From positions 1 through 64,000 of the forward strand of contig NZ_JAGETY010000005.1 in NCBI RefSeq assembly GCF_017571525.1: a DNA stretch of 64,000 nucleotides. Direction: 5' to 3'. The translations under genes and the position numbers were made by a program. Positions 1 to 7,557 of this stretch are shown piece after piece (the first letter of the stretch is position 1; each line of letters opens with the position of its first letter). The notes under the pieces were generated by a model. It ran no database searches. It was not told the DNA's origin and saw nothing but the letters and a program-made list of their open reading frames with translations. The DNA comes from Hymenobacter sp. BT559 (lineage in GTDB: Bacteria; Bacteroidota; Bacteroidia; Cytophagales; Hymenobacteraceae).

Positions 1-74
1 AGCCTGCCCATAAGCACTAAGCCCCGCTAGACTACACGTGTAGTCTAGCGGGGCTTAGTGCTTATGGGCAGGCT
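1..74. repeat. Perfect 74-bp palindrome at the window edge
   Basis: Bases 1-37 are the exact reverse complement of bases 38-74, with no mismatch and no spacer; the centre is CACGTG. The left end is cut by the window, so the palindrome could be longer. It could form a very strong hairpin or cruciform, act as a two-way terminator, or be an assembly artefact at a contig end. It is followed by about 190 bp of very A+T-rich sequence without a gene. Confidence 0.9.
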
Positions 75-262
75 AGCTATATACCTTAGTGAGATTACGT
101 ATCTGATAAATAGTTATATAAGACTTTAATAAAGAAAATTAGTAAAATTAATATATATTAAAATTTAATATTCTTAAAATTTTTATTCTTATTTGTGCTG
201 TCGACCTGCAGCAGCCGAAAAGGAGTGATATAGTAGGCAATATTTCAATCTTCTTCCTCATA
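75..262. other. A+T-rich intergenic stretch
   Basis: This stretch is dominated by A/T runs and contrasts with the G+C-rich sequence that fills the rest of the window. No gene and no clear TAnnTTTG promoter was seen. The composition suggests acquired DNA or a promoter-rich margin. Confidence 0.5.
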
Positions 263-477
263 ATGAAAAAGAAATTTATTTTTATTGGCGGGCTATGCCT
301 GTCCCTCACTATTGCCTCAATTCAATCAGCTTCCGCACTGCTTTTGGGTTGTGGTACCGTAGGGTACTAGGGTACGATACACCTTGCGTGGAGGGATTTA
401 CTACTCATTTTGAGCAGCTTTATATCTTCGGGTTTGAGATAGGCGAGCCTCAAATGGGTGATACTACCGGTTGCTAA
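263..477 (+). pseudogene. Small secreted Cys-containing protein, frameshifted by an 8-bp tandem duplication
   Basis: The ATG at 263 opens a typical signal peptide (MKKKFIFIGG..., ending near SASA) but the frame stops at 368-370. The octamer TAGGGTAC occurs twice in tandem at 360-375. Removing one copy joins the frame to the downstream one (which ends at TAA 475-477) and gives one 68-residue protein: signal peptide, then a 40-odd residue mature part with three Cys (LGCG, TPCV, TTGC). The family was not recognised. In the present sequence only a 35-residue product can be made. The duplication could be a recent mutation, a reversible phase switch or a sequencing error. The gene lies in low-G+C DNA next to another secreted protein. 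Confidence 0.7.
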
Positions 478-518
478 ACCACCCTAAGCAAAGCTTTGAC
501 GGCTTTGCTGCTTACTAG

Positions 519-557
519 GCAGGAAGACGGGTAATGAACGCCCATCTTCCTGCTTTT
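519..557 (+). terminator. Terminator-like hairpin after the broken secreted gene
   Basis: A 13-bp stem (519-531 with 541-553) has one C/A mismatch and a 9-nt loop, followed by TTTT. It lies between the broken small gene and the next secreted protein. The T tract is short, so it may be weak. Confidence 0.5.
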
Positions 558-587
558 AGGACGTTTATGATATATATTATTAAGATA

Positions 588-1391
588 ATGAAAATAAGTA
601 CTTGTTGCTTTTTACTTCTTTGCGTATGTAGCATAGCATATGGGCTGAATAGAAAGGGAGCAACTAAAAAGCGTAATGCTATTGTCCATAAAAGGGAGGC
701 AAACTGGGCAGAAGTGTTGGCTATTCTTACGAGTAAGGCAACAGACCAAGACACTGCTCGAAGGAAGAATATTCCGCTGCCCGAGGTAGCCGTGCTAGGC
801 GTGAAAGGAGTACAGGAAATAGGCCTGACCAATTTGCCGCAGCAAGCAGGGTACCGGGGTAATACATTAGATAAAATGGCGGTGTATATCCCACATCCGG
901 CGACGACGGCAGTCTATACTGTTGAGGCTGTCACGCTACAACTGCACCGGTTGCGCTCATTTGAAGAAAAGTTTGAGCAAGGTGAGCTACGGATTCGCCT
1001 TTGTGAGGCGAAAGATGTAGACCACCCGCCAGGGGCTAGCTTGTTACCACAAGACCTTATTATTAGCCCTAAGCAGAGCCATAAGTTTCGAGAGGGGAAG
1101 CAGGAAGTAAAGTTGGCTAGCCCTTTGACATTGCCAATGAGCGGGCTCTACGTAGTAGCCGAGTGGCAATATGTGCGTGCTACTGAAGACGTAGCAGAAA
1201 GGAAAACCCGTAGTGCGCCATTGGCAGCTAATCTCTCAATGGCCGAGTCTTATACTTGGACAAGCATTGGTGACAATAAACAAACCTGGCAGAAAGAAGG
1301 TGAAGCTCACTCATTGTCTAGACTATCGCCTTACTACCGAGGGAAAATATACAATGCCCTGATGGGTGTAAAAGTAAAGGAGCAGGAGTAG
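588..1391 (+). CDS. Secreted protein of unknown function
   Basis: This encodes 267 residues. I chose the ATG at 588 because it begins a clean signal peptide (MKISTCCFLLLCVCSIAYG); the upstream in-frame ATG at 534 falls inside the preceding hairpin. The mature part is basic at first, then becomes beta-rich. Around residues 155-195 it has a pattern (an RIRLCE segment, then PGASLLPQDLI, then a segment ending SGLYVVAEW) that resembles a jelly-roll-like domain I associate with Bacteroidota cell-surface carboxypeptidase-regulatory-like proteins; this is memory of a pattern, not a match. It has a lower G+C content than its downstream neighbours and ends 26 nt before a strong terminator. No function can be assigned. 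Confidence 0.7.
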   Translation: MKISTCCFLLLCVCSIAYGLNRKGATKKRNAIVHKREANWAEVLAILTSKATDQDTARRKNIPLPEVAVLGVKGVQEIGLTNLPQQAGYRGNTLDKMAVYIPHPATTAVYTVEAVTLQLHRLRSFEEKFEQGELRIRLCEAKDVDHPPGASLLPQDLIISPKQSHKFREGKQEVKLASPLTLPMSGLYVVAEWQYVRATEDVAERKTRSAPLAANLSMAESYTWTSIGDNKQTWQKEGEAHSLSRLSPYYRGKIYNALMGVKVKEQE

Positions 1392-1416
1392 GGTAATGCA
1401 TACCTCATACCTTAGC

Positions 1417-1444
1417 AGCCCAACCTTATAGGTTGGGCTTTTTT
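1417..1444 (+). terminator. Rho-independent terminator
   Basis: A perfect 9-bp stem (1417-1425 with 1431-1439), a TTATA loop and a run of six T. It ends the secreted-protein gene and lies just before the recombinase start codon. Confidence 0.9.
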
Positions 1445-1453
1445 AGCGTCTGT

Positions 1454-2338
1454 ATGGAAGAGTTTTTAGATTTTCTGCGCTACGAAAAGCGCTTTAGCCC
1501 ACACACTGTTATTTCGTACCAGACTGACCTGGCCCAATATTCAGCGTATCTGCTGGCCGAATACGAGCTGGCTGACCCCATTCAGGCTACGCACCCGCTC
1601 ATTCGGGGCTGGGTGGTGAACCTGATGGGCCAGGACCTCGACCCGCGCACTGTGAACCGCAAGGTGGCCTGCCTGCGCTCGTTTTATAAGTTCTTGCTAC
1701 GCGTTCACCGCATCGAGGCTAACCCGATGCTGCGCATTAAGGCACCGAAAATGGCCAAAAAGCTGCCCGAATTTGTGCCTGAAGAATCGCTCAATCGGCT
1801 GCTCAACTCGTTTGAGTTTGAAGCCAGCTTTGCCGGCGCGCGCGACCAACTGGTGCTGGAGATGCTGTATGGCACGGGTATTCGCCTGTCTGAGTTGCTG
1901 GGGATTGCGGAAGACGATATCGACAGCGGCGCGCGCACCGTGCGCGTTACGGGCAAAGGCAATAAACAGCGCTTGGTACCTCTGAACCCCTCACTGCTGC
2001 TGGTGCTGGAAAAATACCGGGCTAGCCGGCTGGCCGAGTTCGGGCCAGCTACCTCGGCTAGCCCCCTGCTGCGCACCGACAAAGGCGAGCCGCTTTATGA
2101 GAAGCTGGTGTACCGCACAGTTAAAAAGTATTTGAGCCAGGTATCAACTTCGGCGGCGCATCAGCACCCGCACGCGCTACGCCATGCCTTTGCCACGCAC
2201 CTACTAGGCAAAGGGGCCGACCTGAACGCCATTAAGGAGCTTCTCGGCCACGCCAGCCTGGCAGCTACTCAAGTGTACACGCACTTGTCCGTGGACCGCC
2301 TAAAATCCGTATTTGAACAAGCCCATCCGCGGGCTTAA
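1454..2338 (+). CDS. xerC: Tyrosine recombinase XerC/XerD
   Basis: This 294-residue protein has an N-terminal SAM-like core-binding domain (about 1-95) and a C-terminal catalytic domain. All six catalytic residues are visible: R144 (GTGIR), K168 (TGKGN), H240 and R243 (HALR), H266 (LGHAS) and Y275 (QVYTHLS). The length is normal for chromosomal XerC/D, which resolve chromosome dimers at dif. The ATG at 1454 is preferred because in-frame codons further upstream fall in the terminator. It is followed by hpf, the usual partner in Bacteroidota, so it is probably the housekeeping recombinase rather than a mobile-element integrase. XerC and XerD cannot be told apart from sequence alone here. Confidence 0.93.
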   Translation: MEEFLDFLRYEKRFSPHTVISYQTDLAQYSAYLLAEYELADPIQATHPLIRGWVVNLMGQDLDPRTVNRKVACLRSFYKFLLRVHRIEANPMLRIKAPKMAKKLPEFVPEESLNRLLNSFEFEASFAGARDQLVLEMLYGTGIRLSELLGIAEDDIDSGARTVRVTGKGNKQRLVPLNPSLLLVLEKYRASRLAEFGPATSASPLLRTDKGEPLYEKLVYRTVKKYLSQVSTSAAHQHPHALRHAFATHLLGKGADLNAIKELLGHASLAATQVYTHLSVDRLKSVFEQAHPRA

Positions 2339-2348
2339 CTGAGTAAGA

Positions 2349-2425
2349 AAGCAAAACTGGTAGTTAGCAATTGGCCGCTAGCCCGTTAGGGTAGCCAGCC
2401 GGTTTTTGGCTGCTAAGTTTTGCTT
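2349..2425. other. Stem-loop in the xerC-hpf gap
   Basis: Bases 2349-2358 pair perfectly with 2416-2425 (10 bp). The enclosed loop holds a second small hairpin (AGCC with GGCT around a T run). It may end xerC transcription or structure the hpf leader. There is no long T tail, so intrinsic termination is uncertain. Confidence 0.5.
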
Positions 2426-2469
2426 CCTGATTCGTTCGATTAATTTCCCACCTAACTCCTCTTTCGCCC

Positions 2470-2769
2470 ATGAAAGTGCAAATGCAGTCGGTTCATTTCG
2501 ATGCCGACAAATCTCTGCTCGACTTCATTCAGCAACGCCTCAATAAGCTCGAGCATTTCTACGACCGTGTAACGGACGGTGAAGTGATTCTGCGCCTCAA
2601 CAACAAAGATGGCGCTGCTAATAAAACGGTTGAAATTAAGTTGATGGTGCCCGGCAGCACGCTCTTCAGCCAGGAAGATGCTACTTCGTTCGAAGCTGCC
2701 ACCGATGCTGCCGTGGAGGCGCTAAAGCGCCAGATTACCAAGTATAAAGAAAAAAACCTGAGCCACTAG
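2470..2769 (+). CDS. hpf: Short-form ribosome hibernation promoting factor (HPF/RaiA family)
   Basis: This 99-residue protein shows the S30AE/HPF fold pattern: an N-terminal MQSVHFDAD strand, a helix with LLDFIQQRLNKLEHFYD, a beta sheet with GEVILRLN, and a C-terminal helix with AVEALKRQITKYKEK. It lacks the dimerisation domain of long HPF, so by family knowledge it would bind the 30S mRNA/tRNA channel, with 100S formation needing a partner. In Bacteroidota this gene usually sits between xerC and a tRNA-tuf block; here that block is 16 kb away. It ends at a strong two-way terminator. Confidence 0.92.
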   Translation: MKVQMQSVHFDADKSLLDFIQQRLNKLEHFYDRVTDGEVILRLNNKDGAANKTVEIKLMVPGSTLFSQEDATSFEAATDAAVEALKRQITKYKEKNLSH

Positions 2770-2787
2770 GCCTGATTTGCTACCAGC

Positions 2788-2825
2788 AAAAAGCCTCGGC
2801 TGCCATGCGGCAGCCGGGGCTTTTT
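2788..2825. terminator. Bidirectional terminator between hpf and metK
   Basis: A stem of about 17 bp (AAAAAGCC then CGGCTGCC, paired with GGCAGCCG then GGCTTTTT; one T-G wobble) has a 4-nt loop ATGC. It has A and T tracts on opposite sides, so it can end both convergent genes. Confidence 0.93.
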
Positions 2826-2845
2826 ACATCATAAGTGAAGGTAAG

Positions 2846-4108
2846 CTAGAGCTTAAAAGCCGCCTTAATGCGGTCTACATAGTCAAGCTTTTCCCAGGTA
2901 AAGGTCTCAAAAGTCTTTTCCTCGCCGTCCTTCATCTTTACCGTAACGGTGCCGGGCTGGCGGCCCATGTGGCCATAGGCGGCCGTAGCGCTGAAAATCG
3001 GATTGCGCAGGCCTAGCCGCTCCACGATGGCATAAGGACGCAGGTCGAACAGCTCGTTTACTTTATCGGCAATCTCACCGTCGGTAAGGGGCTGGCCATT
3101 GGGGCCTAGCGCCTTGGTGGTACCATAGGTGGTGACGTAGAGGCCTACTGGCTTAGCCACGCCAATAGCATAGGCTACCTGCACCAGTGCCTGCTCGGCC
3201 ACGCCGGCCGCCACCAGGTTTTTGGCAATGTGGCGGGTAGCATAAGCCGCCGAGCGGTCTACTTTGCTTGAGTCTTTGCCCGAAAAGGCGCCTCCCCCGT
3301 GCGCACCCTTGCCACCGTAGGTGTCCACAATGATTTTGCGGCCCGTGAGGCCCGAGTCACCATGTGGGCCGCCGATAACAAACTTGCCCGTGGGGTTGAT
3401 ATGGTGCTGAATGTCATTGGTAAAGAGGGCCTGTACCTCGACGCTCAGCTTGGCTTTTACCCGCGGGATAAGGATGGTGAGAATGTCCTGCTTGATGCGG
3501 GTCAACATTACCTCTTCCGACGCGTCAAAGTCATCGTGCTGGGTGCTGATGACGATGGTTTCGATGGCCTCGGGGCGATGGTCGTCAGAGTAGCGAATGG
3601 TTACCTGGCTCTTGGCATCGGGGCGCAGGTAAGTCATTTCCTGCCCTCCCCGGCGAATGATAGCCAGCTCTTCGAGCAATCGGTGCGACAAATCGAGGGC
3701 TAGCGGCATGTAGCTAGCGCTTTCATTGGTGGCGTAGCCGAACATCATACCCTGGTCGCCGGCCCCTTGCTCCTCTGGGGCTTTGCGCACTACGCCTTGG
3801 TTGATATCCGGCGACTGCTCGTGCAGCCGGTTCATCACCTCGCAGGTATCGGCGTTGAACAGGTACTCAGACTTATTGTAGCCAATGTGCCGGATGGTGT
3901 TGCGTACAATGGGTTCGGCATCGACGTGAGCCGTTGACTTAATCTCGCCGGCTACGAGCGCGAAGTCCGTTGTTACGAGGGTTTCGCAGGCTACTTTGGC
4001 CGTGGGGTCCTGGCGCAAATATTCGTCTAGGATAGCGTCGGAAATCTGGTCGGCAACTTTATCGGGGTGGCCTTCCGAAACCGATTCGGAAGTGAACAGA
4101 TAGGGCAT
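2846..4108 (-). CDS. metK: S-adenosylmethionine synthase
   Basis: This enzyme makes SAM from methionine and ATP. The 420-residue protein has the family signatures: GHPDK near residue 15 (ATP site), GAGDQGMMFGYAT near 115-130, and the glycine-rich loop GGKGAHGGGAFSGKD near 270. The length is slightly above the common 380-400. It starts at ATG 4108. Upstream in the same direction is a SAM-dependent methyltransferase, and ahcY lies about 2 kb further on the other strand, so the steps of making, using and recycling SAM are close together. A terminator-like hairpin ends only 15 nt before the start codon, which suggests attenuation. Confidence 0.97.
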   Translation of the reverse strand: MPYLFTSESVSEGHPDKVADQISDAILDEYLRQDPTAKVACETLVTTDFALVAGEIKSTAHVDAEPIVRNTIRHIGYNKSEYLFNADTCEVMNRLHEQSPDINQGVVRKAPEEQGAGDQGMMFGYATNESASYMPLALDLSHRLLEELAIIRRGGQEMTYLRPDAKSQVTIRYSDDHRPEAIETIVISTQHDDFDASEEVMLTRIKQDILTILIPRVKAKLSVEVQALFTNDIQHHINPTGKFVIGGPHGDSGLTGRKIIVDTYGGKGAHGGGAFSGKDSSKVDRSAAYATRHIAKNLVAAGVAEQALVQVAYAIGVAKPVGLYVTTYGTTKALGPNGQPLTDGEIADKVNELFDLRPYAIVERLGLRNPIFSATAAYGHMGRQPGTVTVKMKDGEEKTFETFTWEKLDYVDRIKAAFKL

Positions 4109-4122
4109 GGCAGGGAATTAAC

Positions 4123-4168
4123 AAACAAAAATCCGCCCGCCGGGCCAGTCGGAGGCGCGGGCGGGCGG
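4123..4168 (-). terminator. Terminator-like hairpin immediately upstream of metK
   Basis: On the minus strand a 9-bp G+C stem (plus-strand 4160-4168 with 4133-4141, 18-nt loop) is followed by ATTTTTGTTT (4132-4123). The metK ATG begins 15 nt later. It may end the upstream methyltransferase transcript or act as an attenuator in the metK leader. No SAM-II riboswitch pattern was recognised. Confidence 0.65.
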
Positions 4169-4195
4169 GGGGCAAAACTACTCATTAAATGCTGA

Positions 4196-4214
4196 CCGGC
4201 CACGTGTTGGCCGG
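4196..4214 (-). other. Small perfect hairpin after the methyltransferase gene
   Basis: CCGGCCA (4196-4202) pairs with TGGCCGG (4208-4214) around a 5-nt loop. It lies just downstream of the methyltransferase stop. It has no T tract, so it is a stability or operator candidate rather than a clear terminator. Confidence 0.45.
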
Positions 4215-4221
4215 GCAAAGG

Positions 4222-5430
4222 CTAGGCGGGTATAGGCGCAGCTACCTTTTCACACACCAGTACGACAAGCCGGCCCCGCAGGTCGGTAGTGGCAAACAAA
4301 TAAATGTCGCCGCCCTCCCGAATACCCGTGCGCCGCCGAAAATCGGCCACCGACTCCGGAAAGTTGCGGGTCGTAACGTGCGCCCGGCCTTCGGGCCCAA
4401 GGTGGGCTTTCAGGCTGGGCCCATCGGCCTTCTCTGTGGCTAGGATGCGGAAAATGCGCCCCGGAAAATCGGCTCGCAGCTCTTGGCTGGTATACAAGTG
4501 GCTGTGTTGGTGCAGCTTGAGCAGCTCAAAAGCGGTACCAATGCTTTTAAAGGCCCCAGCCTTCAGAATGGCGGCATTCGGCTCATAGAGGTACTGCTGC
4601 GCCTCGGCGTAGCGAGCCACAGCCCGGGCTTCGCGGGCCCGGTTGAGGCGAAAATCCTGCTGGCTGCCATCACGGCGCAGATTGACGGCCAGGCGCTCGG
4701 GGTCAATCGCCGGCTCTTCGCCTAGCTCATACAGCACCTCTTTTACCTCATTATCAACAGCAATAACCCATAGCCGCCGCACGTGCTTTAGCTCTTGAAT
4801 AGCTAGCTCAATATCAAGCATAGGCGAGGTCTTGAGCAGAATGCGCGGGGCGTGGCGCAACAATAGCGGCAGCAGGCGCGGCACATCGGGCTCACAGTCG
4901 GCCAGCCGGAAAGTCTTGCCGCCGCGCTGGTCGCGCCGGGCCGGGTCCAGAAAGAGCCAGTCGTAGTGCTGGCCGCTAGCCTTTAAAAAAGCCGCCGCAT
5001 CAGTGGCATGGGTCGTCACGTTCGCAATGCCGAGCTGCTGCAGGTTATAGGCTACTACCGCTGCCAGCTTGGCGTCGCGCTCCACATAATCTACCTGGCT
5101 CACCACGGCCGCAAAATGCGCCGCGTCGGCCCCAAAGCCCCCCGTGAGGTCGGCTAGCTGGCTAGCCCCCGCTACCAGGCCAGCCTTGTAGGTAGCCGTG
5201 CGCTCGGAAGAAGCCTGCTCTACGGAGAGTGCAGGCGGAAAAATCAACTCCTGGTTGTCGGCCCAGGTGGGTAGCTTAATGCGGGCTTTCTGGCGGGCCT
5301 GAATCTGGCGCACCAGTTCGGGCACGGGTAGGTGCGGGTGGCGGCGAGCCTGCAAGGCCAAGTGGGCCGGGTCGTCGTGCAGGTGGGCAGCCACGTAGCG
5401 CCGGGCCGCCTCGGGTAAGGGAAACTCCAT
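4222..5430 (-). CDS. Class I SAM-dependent methyltransferase, THUMP-like/PG_1098 type
   Basis: This 402-residue protein has an N-terminal helical region (1-95), a Rossmann methyltransferase core with motif I ADLTGGFGAD (about 90-100), an acidic loop after VDYVERD, and the motif IV-like LFLDPARRD (about 160-168). Asp-Pro-Ala-Arg-Arg there is typical of a Bacteroidota family with a ferredoxin-like insert and a C-terminal THUMP-like domain (PG_1098 group). The substrate is unknown; RNA is likely by family resemblance. It lies in the same direction as metK with a 113-bp gap, so coupling to SAM supply is plausible. It starts at ATG 5430. Confidence 0.85.
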   Translation of the reverse strand: MEFPLPEAARRYVAAHLHDDPAHLALQARRHPHLPVPELVRQIQARQKARIKLPTWADNQELIFPPALSVEQASSERTATYKAGLVAGASQLADLTGGFGADAAHFAAVVSQVDYVERDAKLAAVVAYNLQQLGIANVTTHATDAAAFLKASGQHYDWLFLDPARRDQRGGKTFRLADCEPDVPRLLPLLLRHAPRILLKTSPMLDIELAIQELKHVRRLWVIAVDNEVKEVLYELGEEPAIDPERLAVNLRRDGSQQDFRLNRAREARAVARYAEAQQYLYEPNAAILKAGAFKSIGTAFELLKLHQHSHLYTSQELRADFPGRIFRILATEKADGPSLKAHLGPEGRAHVTTRNFPESVADFRRRTGIREGGDIYLFATTDLRGRLVVLVCEKVAAPIPA

Positions 5431-5521
5431 TATGTAGCTACTAACGAAAAAACTGGCCGACTGGTGCGTTGCCAGTCATGCCAGTTTATACTCTGTGCTT
5501 ATAATTAACGTGTTGAGAAGG

Positions 5522-6136
5522 CTACAGCTGCCAGCGGAGCGCCAGCACCGGCCGCCCAGCCGTGGTAGCTACCCCCAGGCCTGCTGGCCGCAGCCGCGGC
5601 CACAGCGTGCCATGAACACCGGGCGTACCAGTGTTGTAGTTGTCTACGGCCTGCTTTAAATACTCGTTGGTATGGCGATTAATGAAGATGGTAGCGAGCA
5701 AACTTGCGACGGCCACCCCGGCCGCTACCTGCTGCGTACTGTTGAAATACTGCGCATCGCCGCTGTGCCCAAACACCTGCGAGCCATAGAGCCCTAGCGA
5801 GCCTACGAGCACTATTTTATCTATCAGATAGGCAGTTTTATTGGCCTTATAATGGTCGAGCTCAGTCAGGGCCGAGGCATTATTTTTAATATAGGGCCGC
5901 AGCTTGCCTCCAAAAAAACCGGCGTTCTGATAGTCCTCGCCAGTTTTGCCGGGAGGCAAAAAGTAAAAATTGTGCTGATGACCATACTGGCCTCGCTCCG
6001 CATCTTCGGGCAGTAGGCGAATGGTAGTGGGGGTGCTTTGGGCGGCGGCGGGCTGCGCAGCTAGGCCCAGCCCGGCTACTAGGGCAGCAGTAACCAACCG
6101 TACTACCTGGCCAGAAGAAATGAAGGGACAAGTCAT
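5522..6136 (-). CDS. Secreted or membrane-anchored protein of unknown function
   Basis: This encodes 204 residues. An ATG at 6136 is preferred over an in-frame TTG at 6145 because the -7 promoter element (6150-6143) overlaps that TTG. A signal peptide is visible (hydrophobic VTAALVAGLGLAAQPAAAQS). In the mature part there is a possible membrane segment (KIVLVGSLGLYGSQVF) and a second (VAAGVAVASLLATIFI), so it may be an inner-membrane or periplasmic protein. The family was not recognised. It is divergent from ahcY, and the two promoters share the 95-bp gap. Confidence 0.65.
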   Translation of the reverse strand: MTCPFISSGQVVRLVTAALVAGLGLAAQPAAAQSTPTTIRLLPEDAERGQYGHQHNFYFLPPGKTGEDYQNAGFFGGKLRPYIKNNASALTELDHYKANKTAYLIDKIVLVGSLGLYGSQVFGHSGDAQYFNSTQQVAAGVAVASLLATIFINRHTNEYLKQAVDNYNTGTPGVHGTLWPRLRPAGLGVATTAGRPVLALRWQL

Positions 6137-6142
6137 AGCTGG

Positions 6143-6150
6143 CAAAGGTA
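6143..6150 (-). promoter_or_regulatory. -7 element TACCTTTG for the secreted protein gene
   Basis: The minus strand reads TACCTTTG, a full match to the Bacteroidota TAnnTTTG element. Only 6 nt separate it from the ATG at 6136, so the transcript would be essentially leaderless. Confidence 0.65.
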
Positions 6151-6187
6151 GTGCGGCTTAAGATGCTTCCAACCTTTAACAAAGGAG

Positions 6188-6195
6188 TATCTTTG
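6188..6195 (+). promoter_or_regulatory. -7 element TATCTTTG for ahcY
   Basis: A full match to TAnnTTTG, 36 nt before the ahcY ATG at 6232. It supports the internal start codon over the in-frame ATG at 6151. Confidence 0.7.
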
Positions 6196-6231
6196 CGGTT
6201 CAAGTATCCGACCTCTCAACTGCTGACTATC

Positions 6232-7551
6232 ATGGTAGAAACTAAGCCCACGACCTACGTTCCGTATAAAGTAAAAGACTTGAGCCTGGCCGAGTGGGGC
6301 CGCAAGGAGATTCGCCTGGCCGAAGCCGAAATGCCGGGCCTGATGAGCCTGCGCGCCGAATTTGGCCCTAGCAAGCCGCTAAAAGGAGCCCGCATTGCTG
6401 GCTGCCTGCACATGACCATCCAAACGGCTGTGCTCATCGAAACGCTCATCGAGCTAGGTGCCGATGTAACCTGGTCGTCGTGCAATATCTTCTCGACCCA
6501 GGACCACGCGGCTGCGGCCATCGCCGCCGCGGGCATTCCGGTGTATGCCTGGAAGGGTATGAACGAGGAGGAGTTTAACTGGTGCATCGAGCAGACGCTG
6601 TGGTTTGGCGAGGAGCGCCAGCCGCTCAACATGATTCTTGACGACGGCGGTGACCTCACCAACATGGTCCTCGACCAGTTTCCCGAACTGGCCGCTGGCA
6701 TTAAAGGCTGCTCGGAAGAAACCACGACCGGCGTGCTGCGCCTCATCGAGCGTGTGAAACAAGGCACCTTGCCTTTCCCCGCTATCAACGTAAACGACTC
6801 GGTGACCAAGTCGAAATTCGATAACAAATACGGTTGCAAAGAGTCGGCTGTGGACGCTATTCGCCGCGCTACTGATATCATGATGGCAGGCAAAGTGGCC
6901 GTAGTAGCTGGCTACGGCGACGTAGGAAAAGGTACCGCCGCGAGCCTGCGCGGCGCCGGCGCCCGTGTTATTGTCACCGAAATCGACCCCATCTGCGCGC
7001 TGCAAGCGGCTATGGATAGCTACGAGGTGAAGAAGATGGAGAACGCCATCCCGCGCGCCGACATCGTCATTACCACCACTGGCAACTGCGACATTATCCG
7101 GGAGGAGCACTTCCGCGCCCTCAAGGACAAGGCTATTGTGTGCAACATCGGCCACTTCGATGATGAAATCGACATGGCGTGGCTGAACAATAACTACGGC
7201 CACACTAAAGACACCGTAAAGCCGCAGGTCGATATCTATAACATCGACGGCAAAGAGGTTATCATTCTGGCCGAAGGCCGCTTGGTAAACCTGGGCTGCG
7301 CTACCGGCCACCCGTCGTTCGTGATGTCGAACTCGTTCACCAACCAGACCCTAGCCCAGCTAGAGCTGTGGCAGCACACCAATCAGTACGAAAACCAGGT
7401 ATATACCCTGCCCAAGCACCTCGATGAAAAGGTAGCCCGCCTGCACCTCGCCAAAATTGGCGTAGAGCTGGATGAGCTGACGCCCAAGCAGGCCGATTAT
7501 ATCAAGGTGCCAGTAGAAGGCCCGTTCAAGTCAGACCTGTACCGCTACTAA
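6232..7551 (+). CDS. ahcY: Adenosylhomocysteinase
   Basis: This cytosolic NAD-dependent enzyme splits S-adenosylhomocysteine into adenosine and homocysteine, relieving product inhibition of methyltransferases. The 439-residue length is usual. Visible signatures are [17 protein letters not shown] near 55-70, [16 protein letters not shown] near 80-95, the NAD-binding GYGDVGKG near 225, and the C-terminal KSDLYRY end that closes the active site of the neighbouring subunit. I chose the ATG at 6232 (MVETKPT) because the promoter element lies at 6188-6195. A short gap after the stop leads into an inverted repeat enclosing a terminator. Confidence 0.97.
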   Translation: MVETKPTTYVPYKVKDLSLAEWGRKEIRLAEAEMPGLMSLRAEFGPSKPLKGARIAGCLHMTIQTAVLIETLIELGADVTWSSCNIFSTQDHAAAAIAAAGIPVYAWKGMNEEEFNWCIEQTLWFGEERQPLNMILDDGGDLTNMVLDQFPELAAGIKGCSEETTTGVLRLIERVKQGTLPFPAINVNDSVTKSKFDNKYGCKESAVDAIRRATDIMMAGKVAVVAGYGDVGKGTAASLRGAGARVIVTEIDPICALQAAMDSYEVKKMENAIPRADIVITTTGNCDIIREEHFRALKDKAIVCNIGHFDDEIDMAWLNNNYGHTKDTVKPQVDIYNIDGKEVIILAEGRLVNLGCATGHPSFVMSNSFTNQTLAQLELWQHTNQYENQVYTLPKHLDEKVARLHLAKIGVELDELTPKQADYIKVPVEGPFKSDLYRY

Positions 7552-7557
7552 GAGTTT

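Noticed and set aside
200-211. GTCGACCTGCAG, identical to 12 bases of a cloning-vector polylinker
   Set aside because: The match stops at both sides and the flanks are not vector-like. Twelve bases can occur by chance or from a GC-rich patch; no other vector sequence was seen.
1433-1453. N-terminal extension of the Xer recombinase
   Set aside because: The extra codons fall within the terminator of the preceding gene; the ATG at 1454 fits the family start.
1454-2338. Integrase of a mobile element
   Set aside because: The gene is followed by hpf in the conserved chromosomal order and has the length and motifs of XerC/D; no attachment site or element genes were found beside it.
6151-6231. N-terminal extension of adenosylhomocysteinase
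   Set aside because: The extension covers the -7 promoter element at 6188-6195 and is not part of the conserved protein start.
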